Source: JBCBKU01 sp965267475 (GTDB lineage Bacteria > Pseudomonadota > Alphaproteobacteria > Rhodobacterales > Rhodobacteraceae). Taken from it: a stretch of 64,000 nucleotides of DNA. Both the position numbers and the translations under genes were made by a program. The number at the start of each line of letters is the position of its first letter. Position 1 is the stretch's first letter. The stretch lies in assembly GCA_965267475.1 (NCBI GenBank), contig OZ254079.1, positions 2,976,001-3,040,000 on the forward strand, written 5' to 3'. Shown piece after piece: positions 25,848 to 34,242 of this stretch. Under the pieces are notes generated by a model that was not told the DNA's origin, did no database searches, and was given only the letters and a program-made list of their open reading frames with translations.

Positions 25848-27389
25848 TCAGTTCTCCTCCGCCGGTTTGCTCAACTTGCCGGGTGTCTCAAGCACGGTCC
25901 CGATATAGGTATCCGGCGCAAACAACTCATCCGCCATTGTCGTGGTGAACCCGTGCATCTGACCGGCGAAAACCGTGTGCGCCGTCAGAAGGGCGATCAG
26001 GCCGCCCACGGCGGCATATGACAAGATGGTCGGCGGCGCGACGGGTTCTGCCTCCTCCTCGGGCGGGACAGCGTGCGCCTTCCAGAACAAGATGCTCCCC
26101 GCGCGGGCAAAACCCAGAATGCTGATCAGGCTCGATGACAGGACCACAACCCAGATCCAGATCATTAGGTCTGTGCCAAAACCGGCATCCAGCACCAGAA
26201 GCTTGCCCAAGAACCCCGAAAGCGGAGGAAGACCGGCCATGGCGATGGCGCCTGCAAAGTATAGGCCTGCGGTTAGTGCGGTCCCGGCCATCGGGACTTG
26301 CGGTGCCAGCGCCAGATTTCCACGTCCTGTTCGAACAAGATCAGAAATCAGGAACAATACCGCTCCGGCAAGCGTGGAATGTACGATATAGTAAAGTGCC
26401 GCTGCGATCCCGGCCGGTGTAAACAGCGCGATTGACACCATGACCATGCCCATCGAACCGACGATGGAAAAGGCCACTAGGCGGTCCAGCGTCCTGGCGG
26501 CCAATACGCCCACCATCCCGATGGCGAGCGAGATGAGCGCAGCGGGCAAGAGCCAGAGGTCATGCAGCCCGGCTGTCACGGTCTGATCCGGCGAAAACAC
26601 CATCGTATAGACCCGGATGATCGCATAGGCGCCGACCTTGGTCATGATCGCGAACAGCGCGGCCACCGGCGCAGGCGCTTCGGCATAGCTCGACGGCAAC
26701 CAGAAATGCAGCGGCACAAGCGCCGCCTTGATCGCAAAGACCAAAAGAAGAAGCACCGCCGCCACGCGGATGCCGACCGTTTCCTCGGCCGGGATAAGCT
26801 GGATGCGCTCGGCGAGATCGGCCATGTTCAGCGTGCCGGTTTCCGCATAGATCGAGCCCAGCGCGAACAGGAACAACGTTGATCCGATCAGATTGAACAG
26901 GACATATTGCACGCCTGCCCGAAGCCGGGTGTTGCCGCCTGCATGGATCATCAACCCGTAAGACGCGATCAAGAGGACCTCGAAGAAAACAAACAGGTTA
27001 AACAGGTCGCCGGTCAGGAACGCGCCCAATATCCCCATAAGTTGGAACTGGAACAGCGCATGGAAATGGCGTCCGCGGTCGTCCCATTCCGATCCGATCG
27101 CATAAAGCAGCACGAAAAGCGCCAGGATCGACGTCAGCACGACCATCAACAGCGACAGCCGGTCCCCGACCACGACGATACCGAACGGGGCGGCCCAGTC
27201 GCCCAGGCGATAGACGATGACGGATCCATCCGAGACCTGCCAGGCCAGACCGGCCGCAATCCCGATCAGGGCCAGCACTCCGACGACCGAGAAAACACGT
27301 TGAATGCCAATGTGATACCGGGCGGCCAATACGATGAAGGGCGCCAGCAATGCAGGCAGGATGATGGGTGCGACAATCCAATGGGTCAT
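25848..27389 (-). CDS. mnhD: Na+/H+ antiporter subunit D
   Basis: Polytopic protein of 513 residues homologous to complex I NuoM/NuoN-type proton channels. Conserved elements include FNLFVFFEVLLIASYGL with the key Glu, AALVPLHFWLPSSYAEAPAPVAALFA with the lysine and HFWLP motif, and LPPLSGFLGKLLV. It is one of two antiporter-like subunits carrying the proton path. Its start overlaps the subunit C stop (ATGA). Confidence 0.95.
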   Translation of the reverse strand: MTHWIVAPIILPALLAPFIVLAARYHIGIQRVFSVVGVLALIGIAAGLAWQVSDGSVIVYRLGDWAAPFGIVVVGDRLSLLMVVLTSILALFVLLYAIGSEWDDRGRHFHALFQFQLMGILGAFLTGDLFNLFVFFEVLLIASYGLMIHAGGNTRLRAGVQYVLFNLIGSTLFLFALGSIYAETGTLNMADLAERIQLIPAEETVGIRVAAVLLLLVFAIKAALVPLHFWLPSSYAEAPAPVAALFAIMTKVGAYAIIRVYTMVFSPDQTVTAGLHDLWLLPAALISLAIGMVGVLAARTLDRLVAFSIVGSMGMVMVSIALFTPAGIAAALYYIVHSTLAGAVLFLISDLVRTGRGNLALAPQVPMAGTALTAGLYFAGAIAMAGLPPLSGFLGKLLVLDAGFGTDLMIWIWVVVLSSSLISILGFARAGSILFWKAHAVPPEEEAEPVAPPTILSYAAVGGLIALLTAHTVFAGQMHGFTTTMADELFAPDTYIGTVLETPGKLSKPAEEN

Positions 27390-27748
27390 GGTTGACCCTC
27401 CGGACGGGTCGGCTCTGCCGCGTCGTCGGGCTGGTCGTCCACGTGGTCATCGTTCGACCCAAGGAAGGCGCCGAGCCCGATCATGACAACGACTGCCGTC
27501 ATACCGAATGAGATCACGATGGCCGTCAGAACGAGTGCCTGAGGCAGTGGATCGGTATAGGTCGACACGTCGTCGCGCAGTACCGGCGGGGCGCCAATGG
27601 TCAATCGGCCCGACGCGAAAAGGAAGACATTGACCGCATAGGTCAGAAGCGAAATCCCCAGGATAACCGGAAAGGTTCTGAGGCGCAGGACCAGATAGAT
27701 CCCACCCGCGGTCAGGGCGCCGATGGCAGATGCGACAAGAAGTTCCAT
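27386..27748 (-). CDS. mnhC: Na+/H+ antiporter subunit C
   Basis: 120 residues from ATG 27748, one base after the A/B stop; a longer in-frame extension runs inside the A/B gene and is not needed. Three hydrophobic segments and DPLPQALVLTAIVISFGMTAV match MrpC/NuoK. The C-terminal tail is acidic and His/Asp-rich (DDHVDDQPDDAAEP). It serves in the Mrp membrane complex next to subunit D. Confidence 0.93.
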   Translation of the reverse strand: MELLVASAIGALTAGGIYLVLRLRTFPVILGISLLTYAVNVFLFASGRLTIGAPPVLRDDVSTYTDPLPQALVLTAIVISFGMTAVVVMIGLGAFLGSNDDHVDDQPDDAAEPTRPEGQP

Positions 27749-27749
27749 C

Positions 27750-30629
27750 CTAATGCCCCCCCGTGCCTGCTTCGGCGCCAAGCGGCTTGGGATCATCCCG
27801 CGAAGGATCGATGTCCATCGCATGTTCGCTTTCGACCATGTCCGACCGCCGTGCGAGCCGCGAAAAGCTTTCAAGCGACAGCATCACGGCACCCACAACG
27901 GCCAGAAAAACACCCAGATCGAACAGAGCCGCCGTGGCCAGTTCGAACTCGTTGAAGGGTGGAATGCGGACATAGGTGAAGTCAGAGGTCAGGAATGGCT
28001 TGGTCACGAACCATGATCCGATCCCCGTCAAGCCGGCGACCAAGACCCCTGCCCCGATCACACCGTGATACGGGTATCTGAGACGTGCCGAGGCCCATGA
28101 AAACCCGCTGGCCATGTATTGGACGACCACGGCGATCGAGACGACCAGGCCCGCGATGAACCCGCCGCCCGGTTCGTTGTGGCCGCGCAGGAAGATGTAA
28201 AACCCGACCATCAGTACGACGGGCATCATCACCCGTGTCAGTACCACCATCATCATGGGATGACGGTCCCCGGCCTGCGGTTGATCCGGAACGCGGTTCA
28301 GCAAACGTGCCCGCACTGGTCCATCCAGCAGCGTTTCGGTCAACGCATAGATTAGCAGCGCTGCGATCCCGAGCACGATGATCTCGCCATAGGTGTCGAA
28401 CCCCCGGAAGTCGACGAGGATCACGTTGACGACGTTGGTGCCACCGCCGCCCTTGTAGGAATTGGCAAGGTGAAAGTCGGATATCGGAACCGAGACCGCA
28501 TCGCGCAGAAGATAGTGGAAGGCCAGTGCAAAGGCCGCGACCCCACCGGCCAAAGCCACGCCCGCATCACGTGTCCGGCGCAGAACCGTGCTTTCAATGG
28601 GTGTGCGGTTCGGTAGAAAATTCAGCGCCAACAGAAGCAGGATGATCGTCACTGCCTCGACGGTGAACTGGGTCATCGCAAGATCCGGCGCGCTGAGGAA
28701 CGCAAAGCCGATTGAGACGATAAGGCCGACAATTCCGATCAATATCAGCGAAAGGAAGCGGTTGCGATGCAGCAACACAAGCCCAATCGTGGCGGCGACC
28801 AACATGCCCCAGCCGGCAACCGCCACCGGACCGGCCGGTTGAATGTCACGCGTCGGCGAACCGACCGTGCCTGTGGTCCACGCATGGAATCCGGCCGCCA
28901 CGATGGCCACGGTCCCGATCATCGCATAGCGGGTGAATGCGCCGTTATGGAGCGCAAACGTGACCTTTTGAGCCAGCCAGACCGCAGCCTCAACTAGGGC
29001 TTCGAAGATCACCTTTGCTTCCGGGCGAGGCGTCGTCTCCCAGATGCGCGACAGCGGTTTGAATACGCTCATGACCAGAAGGCCGCCAACAATGGCGACA
29101 ATCGACATGTAAAGCGCGGGCACAAGACCGTGCCAGATCTTCAAGTGCTTGTCTGGCACCTCGGCGGCCATACCAAGAAGCGATGATGTGACGAGTTTGA
29201 CCGCAGGCTCGGCCAGGAATGGGGCGATGCCGATGACGACAACCAGAACCACCAGGAAGGCCGGGGGCAGCCACATGCCCGGGTTCGGATCATGGGGTTT
29301 CGCGGGATAGTCATCGCGCACAGGGCCCAGAAACACATGCCCGATTAGACGGAAACAGTAGGCCGCCGAGAACAACGAGCCGACCGTCGCAAAGACGGGC
29401 ACCAGCCACGGCGTGCCGAAAAGGACCGTATGCGTCGTTTCCTCCAACATCATTTCTTTCGATAGGAACCCGTTCAGTAAAGGGATCCCGGCCATGGATA
29501 AGGCCGCCAGTGTCGCGATCCCGAAGGTTACCGGCATAAGCGTTCGCAGCCCGCCCAAGCGGCGAATGTCGCGGGTGTGGGCTTCGTGGTCGATAATGCC
29601 CGCCGACATGAACAAGGCGGCCTTGAACGTCGCATGGTTCAGAATGTGGAAGACGGCTGTCATGGCTCCGAACGCAGTACCGGTGCCAAGCAGCATCGTG
29701 ATGAAACCAAGATGGCTTACGGTCGAGAACGCCAGCAAAGCTTTCAGGTCGTGTTTGAAAAGCGCGATGACGGCGCCCAGGACCATCGTGACCAGACCAG
29801 CGGTTGTGACAATCGCGAACCATTCCGGCGTGCCCGAAAGAACAGGCCACATCCGTGCCATCAGGAAAATTCCCGCCTTCACCATGGTGGCCGAGTGCAG
29901 ATAGGCCGAAACGGGCGTGGGGGCGGCCATGGCGTGCGGCAGCCAGAAATGGAACGGGAATTGCGCAGACTTGGTGAAACAGCCCAAAAGGATCAGGATC
30001 AGGGCCGGAAGATATAGCGGATCGGCCTGGATCAACTCGCGATTTTGCAGGATCACGCTCAGATCGTAACTGCCTGCAATCTGGCCCAGGATCAGCATGC
30101 CGCCGATCATCGCCAGGCCGCCCATACCGGTCACGGTTAACGCCATCCGCGCACCTTGGCGCCCTTCGGGCAAGTGCTTCCAATAGCCGATTAGAAGGAA
30201 TGACGAAAGCGATGTCAGTTCCCAAAATACAAGCAAAAGCAGGATGTTATCGCTTAATACAATCCCGACCATCGCGCCTTGGAACAACAAGAGATAGGTG
30301 AAGAATTCACCCATATGGTCGTCGCGGCTTAGATAATGCCGGGCATAGGCGATGATCAGCAGACCGATCCCAAGGATCAGGAAGGCAAAGAAGAAGCCAA
30401 GCCCATCCAGCATCAGGGTGAAATTCAGCCCAAGCTCGGGCATCCAGTCGACCCGAGCCTGCACCACCTCGCCCGCAATCACCGCAGGCAGATTGGTCAA
30501 GAGGCCGACGAAAGCGACCAGGGTCACCGTGAAGGTAACACCCGCGCAGGCCGCCCGACCCGCCGCGTTCATAAGGCCCGGCAGCAGTGCACCAAAAAAC
30601 GGCAAGGCCACAATTATGAAGAGAGACAC
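27750..30629 (-). CDS. mnhA: Na+/H+ antiporter subunits A and B, fused (PhaAB/MrpAB type)
   Basis: Large membrane protein of about 959 residues. The N-terminal ~500 residues match NuoL-like MrpA: FWELTSLSSFLLIGYW, SAQFPFHFWLPHAMAAPTPVSAYLHSATMVKAG and HLGFITMLLGTG. The middle carries the MrpA C-terminal domain (DLAMTQFTVEAVTIILLLLAL). The last ~170 residues (VMMPVVLMVGFYIFLRGHNEPGGGFIAGL) are an MrpB domain. The fusion is usual in alphaproteobacterial Pha systems. The proposed GTG start (VSLFIIVALPFFGALLPG) fits the family N-terminus; TTG and GTG codons lie up to 13 codons upstream. First gene of the operon. Confidence 0.93.
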   Translation of the reverse strand: MSLFIIVALPFFGALLPGLMNAAGRAACAGVTFTVTLVAFVGLLTNLPAVIAGEVVQARVDWMPELGLNFTLMLDGLGFFFAFLILGIGLLIIAYARHYLSRDDHMGEFFTYLLLFQGAMVGIVLSDNILLLLVFWELTSLSSFLLIGYWKHLPEGRQGARMALTVTGMGGLAMIGGMLILGQIAGSYDLSVILQNRELIQADPLYLPALILILLGCFTKSAQFPFHFWLPHAMAAPTPVSAYLHSATMVKAGIFLMARMWPVLSGTPEWFAIVTTAGLVTMVLGAVIALFKHDLKALLAFSTVSHLGFITMLLGTGTAFGAMTAVFHILNHATFKAALFMSAGIIDHEAHTRDIRRLGGLRTLMPVTFGIATLAALSMAGIPLLNGFLSKEMMLEETTHTVLFGTPWLVPVFATVGSLFSAAYCFRLIGHVFLGPVRDDYPAKPHDPNPGMWLPPAFLVVLVVVIGIAPFLAEPAVKLVTSSLLGMAAEVPDKHLKIWHGLVPALYMSIVAIVGGLLVMSVFKPLSRIWETTPRPEAKVIFEALVEAAVWLAQKVTFALHNGAFTRYAMIGTVAIVAAGFHAWTTGTVGSPTRDIQPAGPVAVAGWGMLVAATIGLVLLHRNRFLSLILIGIVGLIVSIGFAFLSAPDLAMTQFTVEAVTIILLLLALNFLPNRTPIESTVLRRTRDAGVALAGGVAAFALAFHYLLRDAVSVPISDFHLANSYKGGGGTNVVNVILVDFRGFDTYGEIIVLGIAALLIYALTETLLDGPVRARLLNRVPDQPQAGDRHPMMMVVLTRVMMPVVLMVGFYIFLRGHNEPGGGFIAGLVVSIAVVVQYMASGFSWASARLRYPYHGVIGAGVLVAGLTGIGSWFVTKPFLTSDFTYVRIPPFNEFELATAALFDLGVFLAVVGAVMLSLESFSRLARRSDMVESEHAMDIDPSRDDPKPLGAEAGTGGH

Positions 30630-30997
30630 GTTAAGATCCCATCCCAGCAGCTTGAAGACATGCACCAAATCGGCGGTTTACGCAAACGACAGGCACGCTG
30701 ACGGCGTGCCTGGTTTCGCTTCGATACTTGGGGCTGAGATGTCGCAGGGGCTTAAAGCCTGAAGTCATGAAGTGATTGTCTCTCGGTCTGTCTTGCCTTT
30801 GCTGCCGAGCCTTGGGCCCAAGCCGCACAATTCTCCTGCTAAATCTAGGGGCAGACGGTCGATTGTCCAAGCATTCCGTCGTCCGATTGTTCCGCGACGC
30901 TTTTGGTCCAAGATCAGCAGCCTTTCGGCGATGGGTCGCGCGCGAATTGTAGGATGGTCTATTGCCGATCTGCCCTTAATTCCGTAATTCATGAATT
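30630..30997. other. Divergent intergenic region, Mrp antiporter / arsenic operon
   Basis: 368 bp without a convincing gene; short frames on both strands lack ribosome-binding sites and motifs. It must carry the promoters of the antiporter operon (minus) and the ars operon (plus). The clearest element is the AT palindrome at its right edge. Confidence 0.5.
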
Positions 30998-30998
30998 A
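30985..30998. promoter_or_regulatory. Perfect palindrome at the ars operon start, candidate ArsR operator
   Basis: TAATTCATGAATTA is a perfect 14-bp palindrome whose last A is the first base of the ATG start codon of the arsR-arsC gene. A half-site-like TTAATTCC precedes it. ArsR-family repressors bind AT-rich dyads at their own promoter. No ribosome-binding site lies between the palindrome and the ATG, which suggests a leaderless or very short-leader transcript. Operator function is inferred. Confidence 0.55.
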
Positions 30999-31837
30999 TG
31001 GAACAAACGATTCCCGAACGCCTTTCGACGCTTGGTCACCCGCAACGACTTGCCGTTTTTCGCTTGCTTATGCGCCGTTACCCCGACCGGGTGCCCGCGA
31101 CCGAGCTTGCCGAGGCCCTTGCCTTGAAGCCAAACACCTTGTCGAGCTATGTGGCCGCTCTTATGCGGGCCAATCTCGTTACACAGGAACGGGTCGGCAC
31201 GTCGCGCAGATATGCCGCCAACATGCAGGTGGCGCGCGACACGCTCGACTATCTTTTTCTTGATTGTTGTCGGGGCCGACCCGACATCTGCGCCCCGGAT
31301 CCCGACACTCCGCGTGCAGTCCCATCCGGCCGGTCGACACAAAAGGTCTTGTTCGTTTGCACCGGTAACTCGGCCAGATCTCTGTTCGCCGAAGCCATCC
31401 TGAAGCGTGAGGCGCCGAAACGGTTCGACGTCTTCTCGGCGGGAACTCAGCCGCGAACCCGTCCGCATCCCTTAGCCATCAAGGTGCTGAAGGAAAACGG
31501 CCATGAGATATCCGGCCTGAGGCCCAAAGACCTTGCAACGTTCCGAACTTCAGACGCGCCAAAGTTCGATTTGGTTTTAACCGTTTGCGACAGGGCCGCG
31601 AACGAAGACAGCCCGGCTTGGCCGGGGCAGCCCGTGACCGGGCATTGGGGTCTTCCAGATCCGGCCCGGGAAATCCAAGGCACAGGTTCGAAAGTGGGCG
31701 CGTTTCGTGCGGCATACCTTGCACTGCAAAACCGCTTGTCGACCTTCGCGGCGCTGGATGTCGCGGGCATGGACCGCCGTGGCTTGCAACAGGCTTTGGA
31801 CGACATCGGACAAATCAAACCTGGTGACCCGGCATGA
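30998..31837 (+). CDS. ArsR-type repressor fused to arsenate-reductase-like LMW-PTP domain
   Basis: 279 residues with two domains. Residues 1-85 form an ArsR winged helix (STLGHPQRLAVFRLLM, KPNTLSSYVAALMRANLV). Cysteines C90, C91 and C98 just after it resemble the three-Cys As(III) site known from Acidithiobacillus ferrooxidans ArsR. From residue 116 a low-molecular-weight phosphatase-type domain carries the CX5R loop CTGNSAR (121-127) and the acid Asp in GLPDPAR, as in ArsC-like reductases. The protein could sense arsenite and reduce arsenate, or the second domain may handle another arsenical. Its stop overlaps the GAPDH start (ATGA). Confidence 0.85.
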   Translation: MEQTIPERLSTLGHPQRLAVFRLLMRRYPDRVPATELAEALALKPNTLSSYVAALMRANLVTQERVGTSRRYAANMQVARDTLDYLFLDCCRGRPDICAPDPDTPRAVPSGRSTQKVLFVCTGNSARSLFAEAILKREAPKRFDVFSAGTQPRTRPHPLAIKVLKENGHEISGLRPKDLATFRTSDAPKFDLVLTVCDRAANEDSPAWPGQPVTGHWGLPDPAREIQGTGSKVGAFRAAYLALQNRLSTFAALDVAGMDRRGLQQALDDIGQIKPGDPA

Positions 31838-32832
31838 CCGTCTATGCATTGAACGGATTAGGCCGGATCGGGAAACTGGTGCTGCGGCCATTGTTGGAAC
31901 GCGGTGCCCGGATCGCCTGGATCAACGATGCGGTGGGCGATCCTGCCATGCACGCGCATCTTCTTGAATTCGACACCGTCCATGGCCGCTGGCCTGCAGC
32001 CATTTCCCATACTGCCGACAGTGTGGCCATTGACGGTGTCACCCTTCCCTTCCCCGGACAACGGGACATCCTGGACCTGCCGCTGGACGGCGTCGACGTC
32101 GTCATAGACTGCACCGGAGTTTTCAAAACCGCTGCCAAAATCGCCCCCTATTTCGAAGCTGGGGTGAAGAAGGTCGTGGTCTCGGCGCCGATCAAGGATG
32201 GCGACGCAGCCAACATCGTCTATGGGATCAATCACGAGATCTATGACCCTGCGCGGCACAGGATCGTGACCGCGGCAAGCTGCACAACCAACTGTCTGGC
32301 ACCCGTCGTGAAAGTGATTCACGAAAATCTGGGGATCAAACACGGATCGATCACCACGATCCACGACGTCACCAATACGCAGACCATTGTCGATCGGCCC
32401 GCAAAGGATCTTCGGCGCGCGCGTTCGGCCCTGAACGCGCTGATCCCGACCACGACCGGATGCGCCACGGCAATCACACTAATCTATCCCGAGCTTGAAG
32501 GGCGATTGAATGGCCACGCCGTGCGTGTACCGTTGCTGAATGCCTCTTTGACCGATTGCGTTTTTGAAGTCGAAACGGCGACAACGGCTGAGACGGTCAA
32601 TGCGCTTTTCAAGGCTGCGGCGGCTGGGCCTTTGTCCGGGATCCTGGGGTATGAAGAGCGCCCGCTGGTCTCATCCGATTACACGAATGACGAACGCTCT
32701 GGCATCGTCGATGCCTTGTCGACCATGGTAGTGAACGGAACCCAGGTGAAGGTTTATGCTTGGTATGACAATGAGATGGGCTATGCCCATCGCCTTGCTG
32801 ACGTTGCGCTGATGGTTGGGGATTCTGTGTGA
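31834..32832 (+). CDS. ArsJ-associated glyceraldehyde-3-phosphate dehydrogenase
   Basis: 332 residues with an intact GAPDH fold: NAD-binding GLGRIGKLVLRPL at the N-terminus, catalytic Cys in TAASCTTNCLAPV, HDVTNTQ and the C-terminal WYDNEMGYAHRLADVAL. In ars operons this enzyme makes 1-arseno-3-phosphoglycerate from glyceraldehyde-3-phosphate and arsenate, which ArsJ exports. Here it sits between the ArsR-ArsC fusion and ArsJ with 4-base overlaps on both sides, strongly supporting that role rather than glycolysis. Confidence 0.92.
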   Translation: MTVYALNGLGRIGKLVLRPLLERGARIAWINDAVGDPAMHAHLLEFDTVHGRWPAAISHTADSVAIDGVTLPFPGQRDILDLPLDGVDVVIDCTGVFKTAAKIAPYFEAGVKKVVVSAPIKDGDAANIVYGINHEIYDPARHRIVTAASCTTNCLAPVVKVIHENLGIKHGSITTIHDVTNTQTIVDRPAKDLRRARSALNALIPTTTGCATAITLIYPELEGRLNGHAVRVPLLNASLTDCVFEVETATTAETVNALFKAAAAGPLSGILGYEERPLVSSDYTNDERSGIVDALSTMVVNGTQVKVYAWYDNEMGYAHRLADVALMVGDSV

Positions 32833-34103
32833 CCGACGCCTCTGCTCGTCCGGACGGCCTGTCGGCCTATATCGCCGTCACAGCGGCGTATTGGGCGTTC
32901 ATGCTGACCGACGGCGCGCTTCGGATGCTGGTTCTTCTGCATTTCCACATCCTTGGCTTTTCGCCGGTGCAACTGGCGTACCTGTTCGTCCTTTATGAAG
33001 TCGCGGGCATGGTCACGAACCTGAGCGCAGGATGGATCGCCGCACGGTTCGGGCTGACATCGACGCTTTTTGCGGGGTTGGGCCTTCAGGTGATTGCGCT
33101 ATTGGCGCTGGCACAGCTTGATCCGAGTTGGGCGATCGGCTTGTCAGTCGCCTATGTGATGGTCGTCCAAGGGGCAAGCGGGGTTGCCAAGGACCTTGCT
33201 AAGATGTCCTCAAAATCCGCCGTGAAACTGTTGGCTCCGTCCGAGGATGCCGGCTTGTTTCGCTGGGTCGCGCTTCTGACCGGATCGAAGAATGCCGTGA
33301 AGGGCGTGGGCTTTCTTCTGGGGGCCCTGCTTTTGGGACTTTTCGGCTTTGCCGGGGCAGTGCTGGGCATGGCCGCGATCCTGGCGGTCATCCTTGTCGC
33401 GACTGCAATTGCCATGCCGCCCGGCCTGCCCAAGGGCAGAAAAAGCGCCAAGTTTTCCGAGGTGTTTTCGAATTCCCGCAATGTGAACTGGTTGTCTGCG
33501 GCACGGGTGTTCCTGTTCGGCGCCCGTGACGTCTGGTTCGTTGTCGGGATCCCCATCTACTTCTACGCGGTTTTATCCGACGGAAGCGTAGCGGGGAACC
33601 GCGCGACCTTCTTCATGATCGGCGTCTTTATGGCCGTTTGGGTGATCCTTTACGGAATTGTCCAGGCGGCGACCCCGCGTCTTTTGCGGGCCACGTCCCG
33701 CAAGGAAGCGGATCTGATCGGCATGGCGCGAGGCTGGGCCTGGGCGTTGGCCGCAATTCCGGCTGGCCTGACCTTCGCCGCCTCGCTTTCCGCGTCGCCC
33801 GAGCCCTGGCTGACTGCCACATTGGTCTTGGGGCTTTTGGCATTCGGCGCGGTCTTCGCGATCAATTCGTCGCTGCATTCCTATCTCATCCTGGCTTTCA
33901 CCAAGGCCGAACGGGTGACGATGGACGTGGGCTTTTATTACATGGCCAATGCCGGCGGTCGTCTTTTGGGCACGGTCTTGTCTGGGCTGACCTATCAGCT
34001 GGGCGGCCTTCAACTCATGCTTGGAACGGCAACCGCGATGGTCGTGCTTGCCGCGGCCTTGGCTGGCAAGCTTCGACCCGGCGCCCCAAACCCCGCCGCA
34101 TGA
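32829..34103 (+). CDS. arsJ: Organoarsenical effux MFS transporter ArsJ
   Basis: Membrane protein of 424 residues with about 11-12 hydrophobic segments, MFS type. The GTG start overlaps the GAPDH stop. The N-terminal helix AYIAVTAAYWAFMLTDGALRMLVLLHFH and the segment FYMANAGGRLLGTVLSG fit ArsJ. It exports 1-arseno-3-phosphoglycerate, which decays outside the cell to arsenate, completing an arsenate-resistance cycle that needs no arsenite pump. Identification rests on both sequence and the adjacent GAPDH. Confidence 0.9.
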   Translation: MTDASARPDGLSAYIAVTAAYWAFMLTDGALRMLVLLHFHILGFSPVQLAYLFVLYEVAGMVTNLSAGWIAARFGLTSTLFAGLGLQVIALLALAQLDPSWAIGLSVAYVMVVQGASGVAKDLAKMSSKSAVKLLAPSEDAGLFRWVALLTGSKNAVKGVGFLLGALLLGLFGFAGAVLGMAAILAVILVATAIAMPPGLPKGRKSAKFSEVFSNSRNVNWLSAARVFLFGARDVWFVVGIPIYFYAVLSDGSVAGNRATFFMIGVFMAVWVILYGIVQAATPRLLRATSRKEADLIGMARGWAWALAAIPAGLTFAASLSASPEPWLTATLVLGLLAFGAVFAINSSLHSYLILAFTKAERVTMDVGFYYMANAGGRLLGTVLSGLTYQLGGLQLMLGTATAMVVLAAALAGKLRPGAPNPAA

Positions 34104-34242
34104 GGAGGGACAGATCTAGGGCCTTGTCGCCTTTCCTTTGACGCACGAAGGGGACAGCCTAAACTGACCTGAGCTGTGTCGACCGGAATATGAAACTGCC
34201 GCGGTGCCCGGTCAAGGAAACACCGAATGGGAGCGAAGGCCA

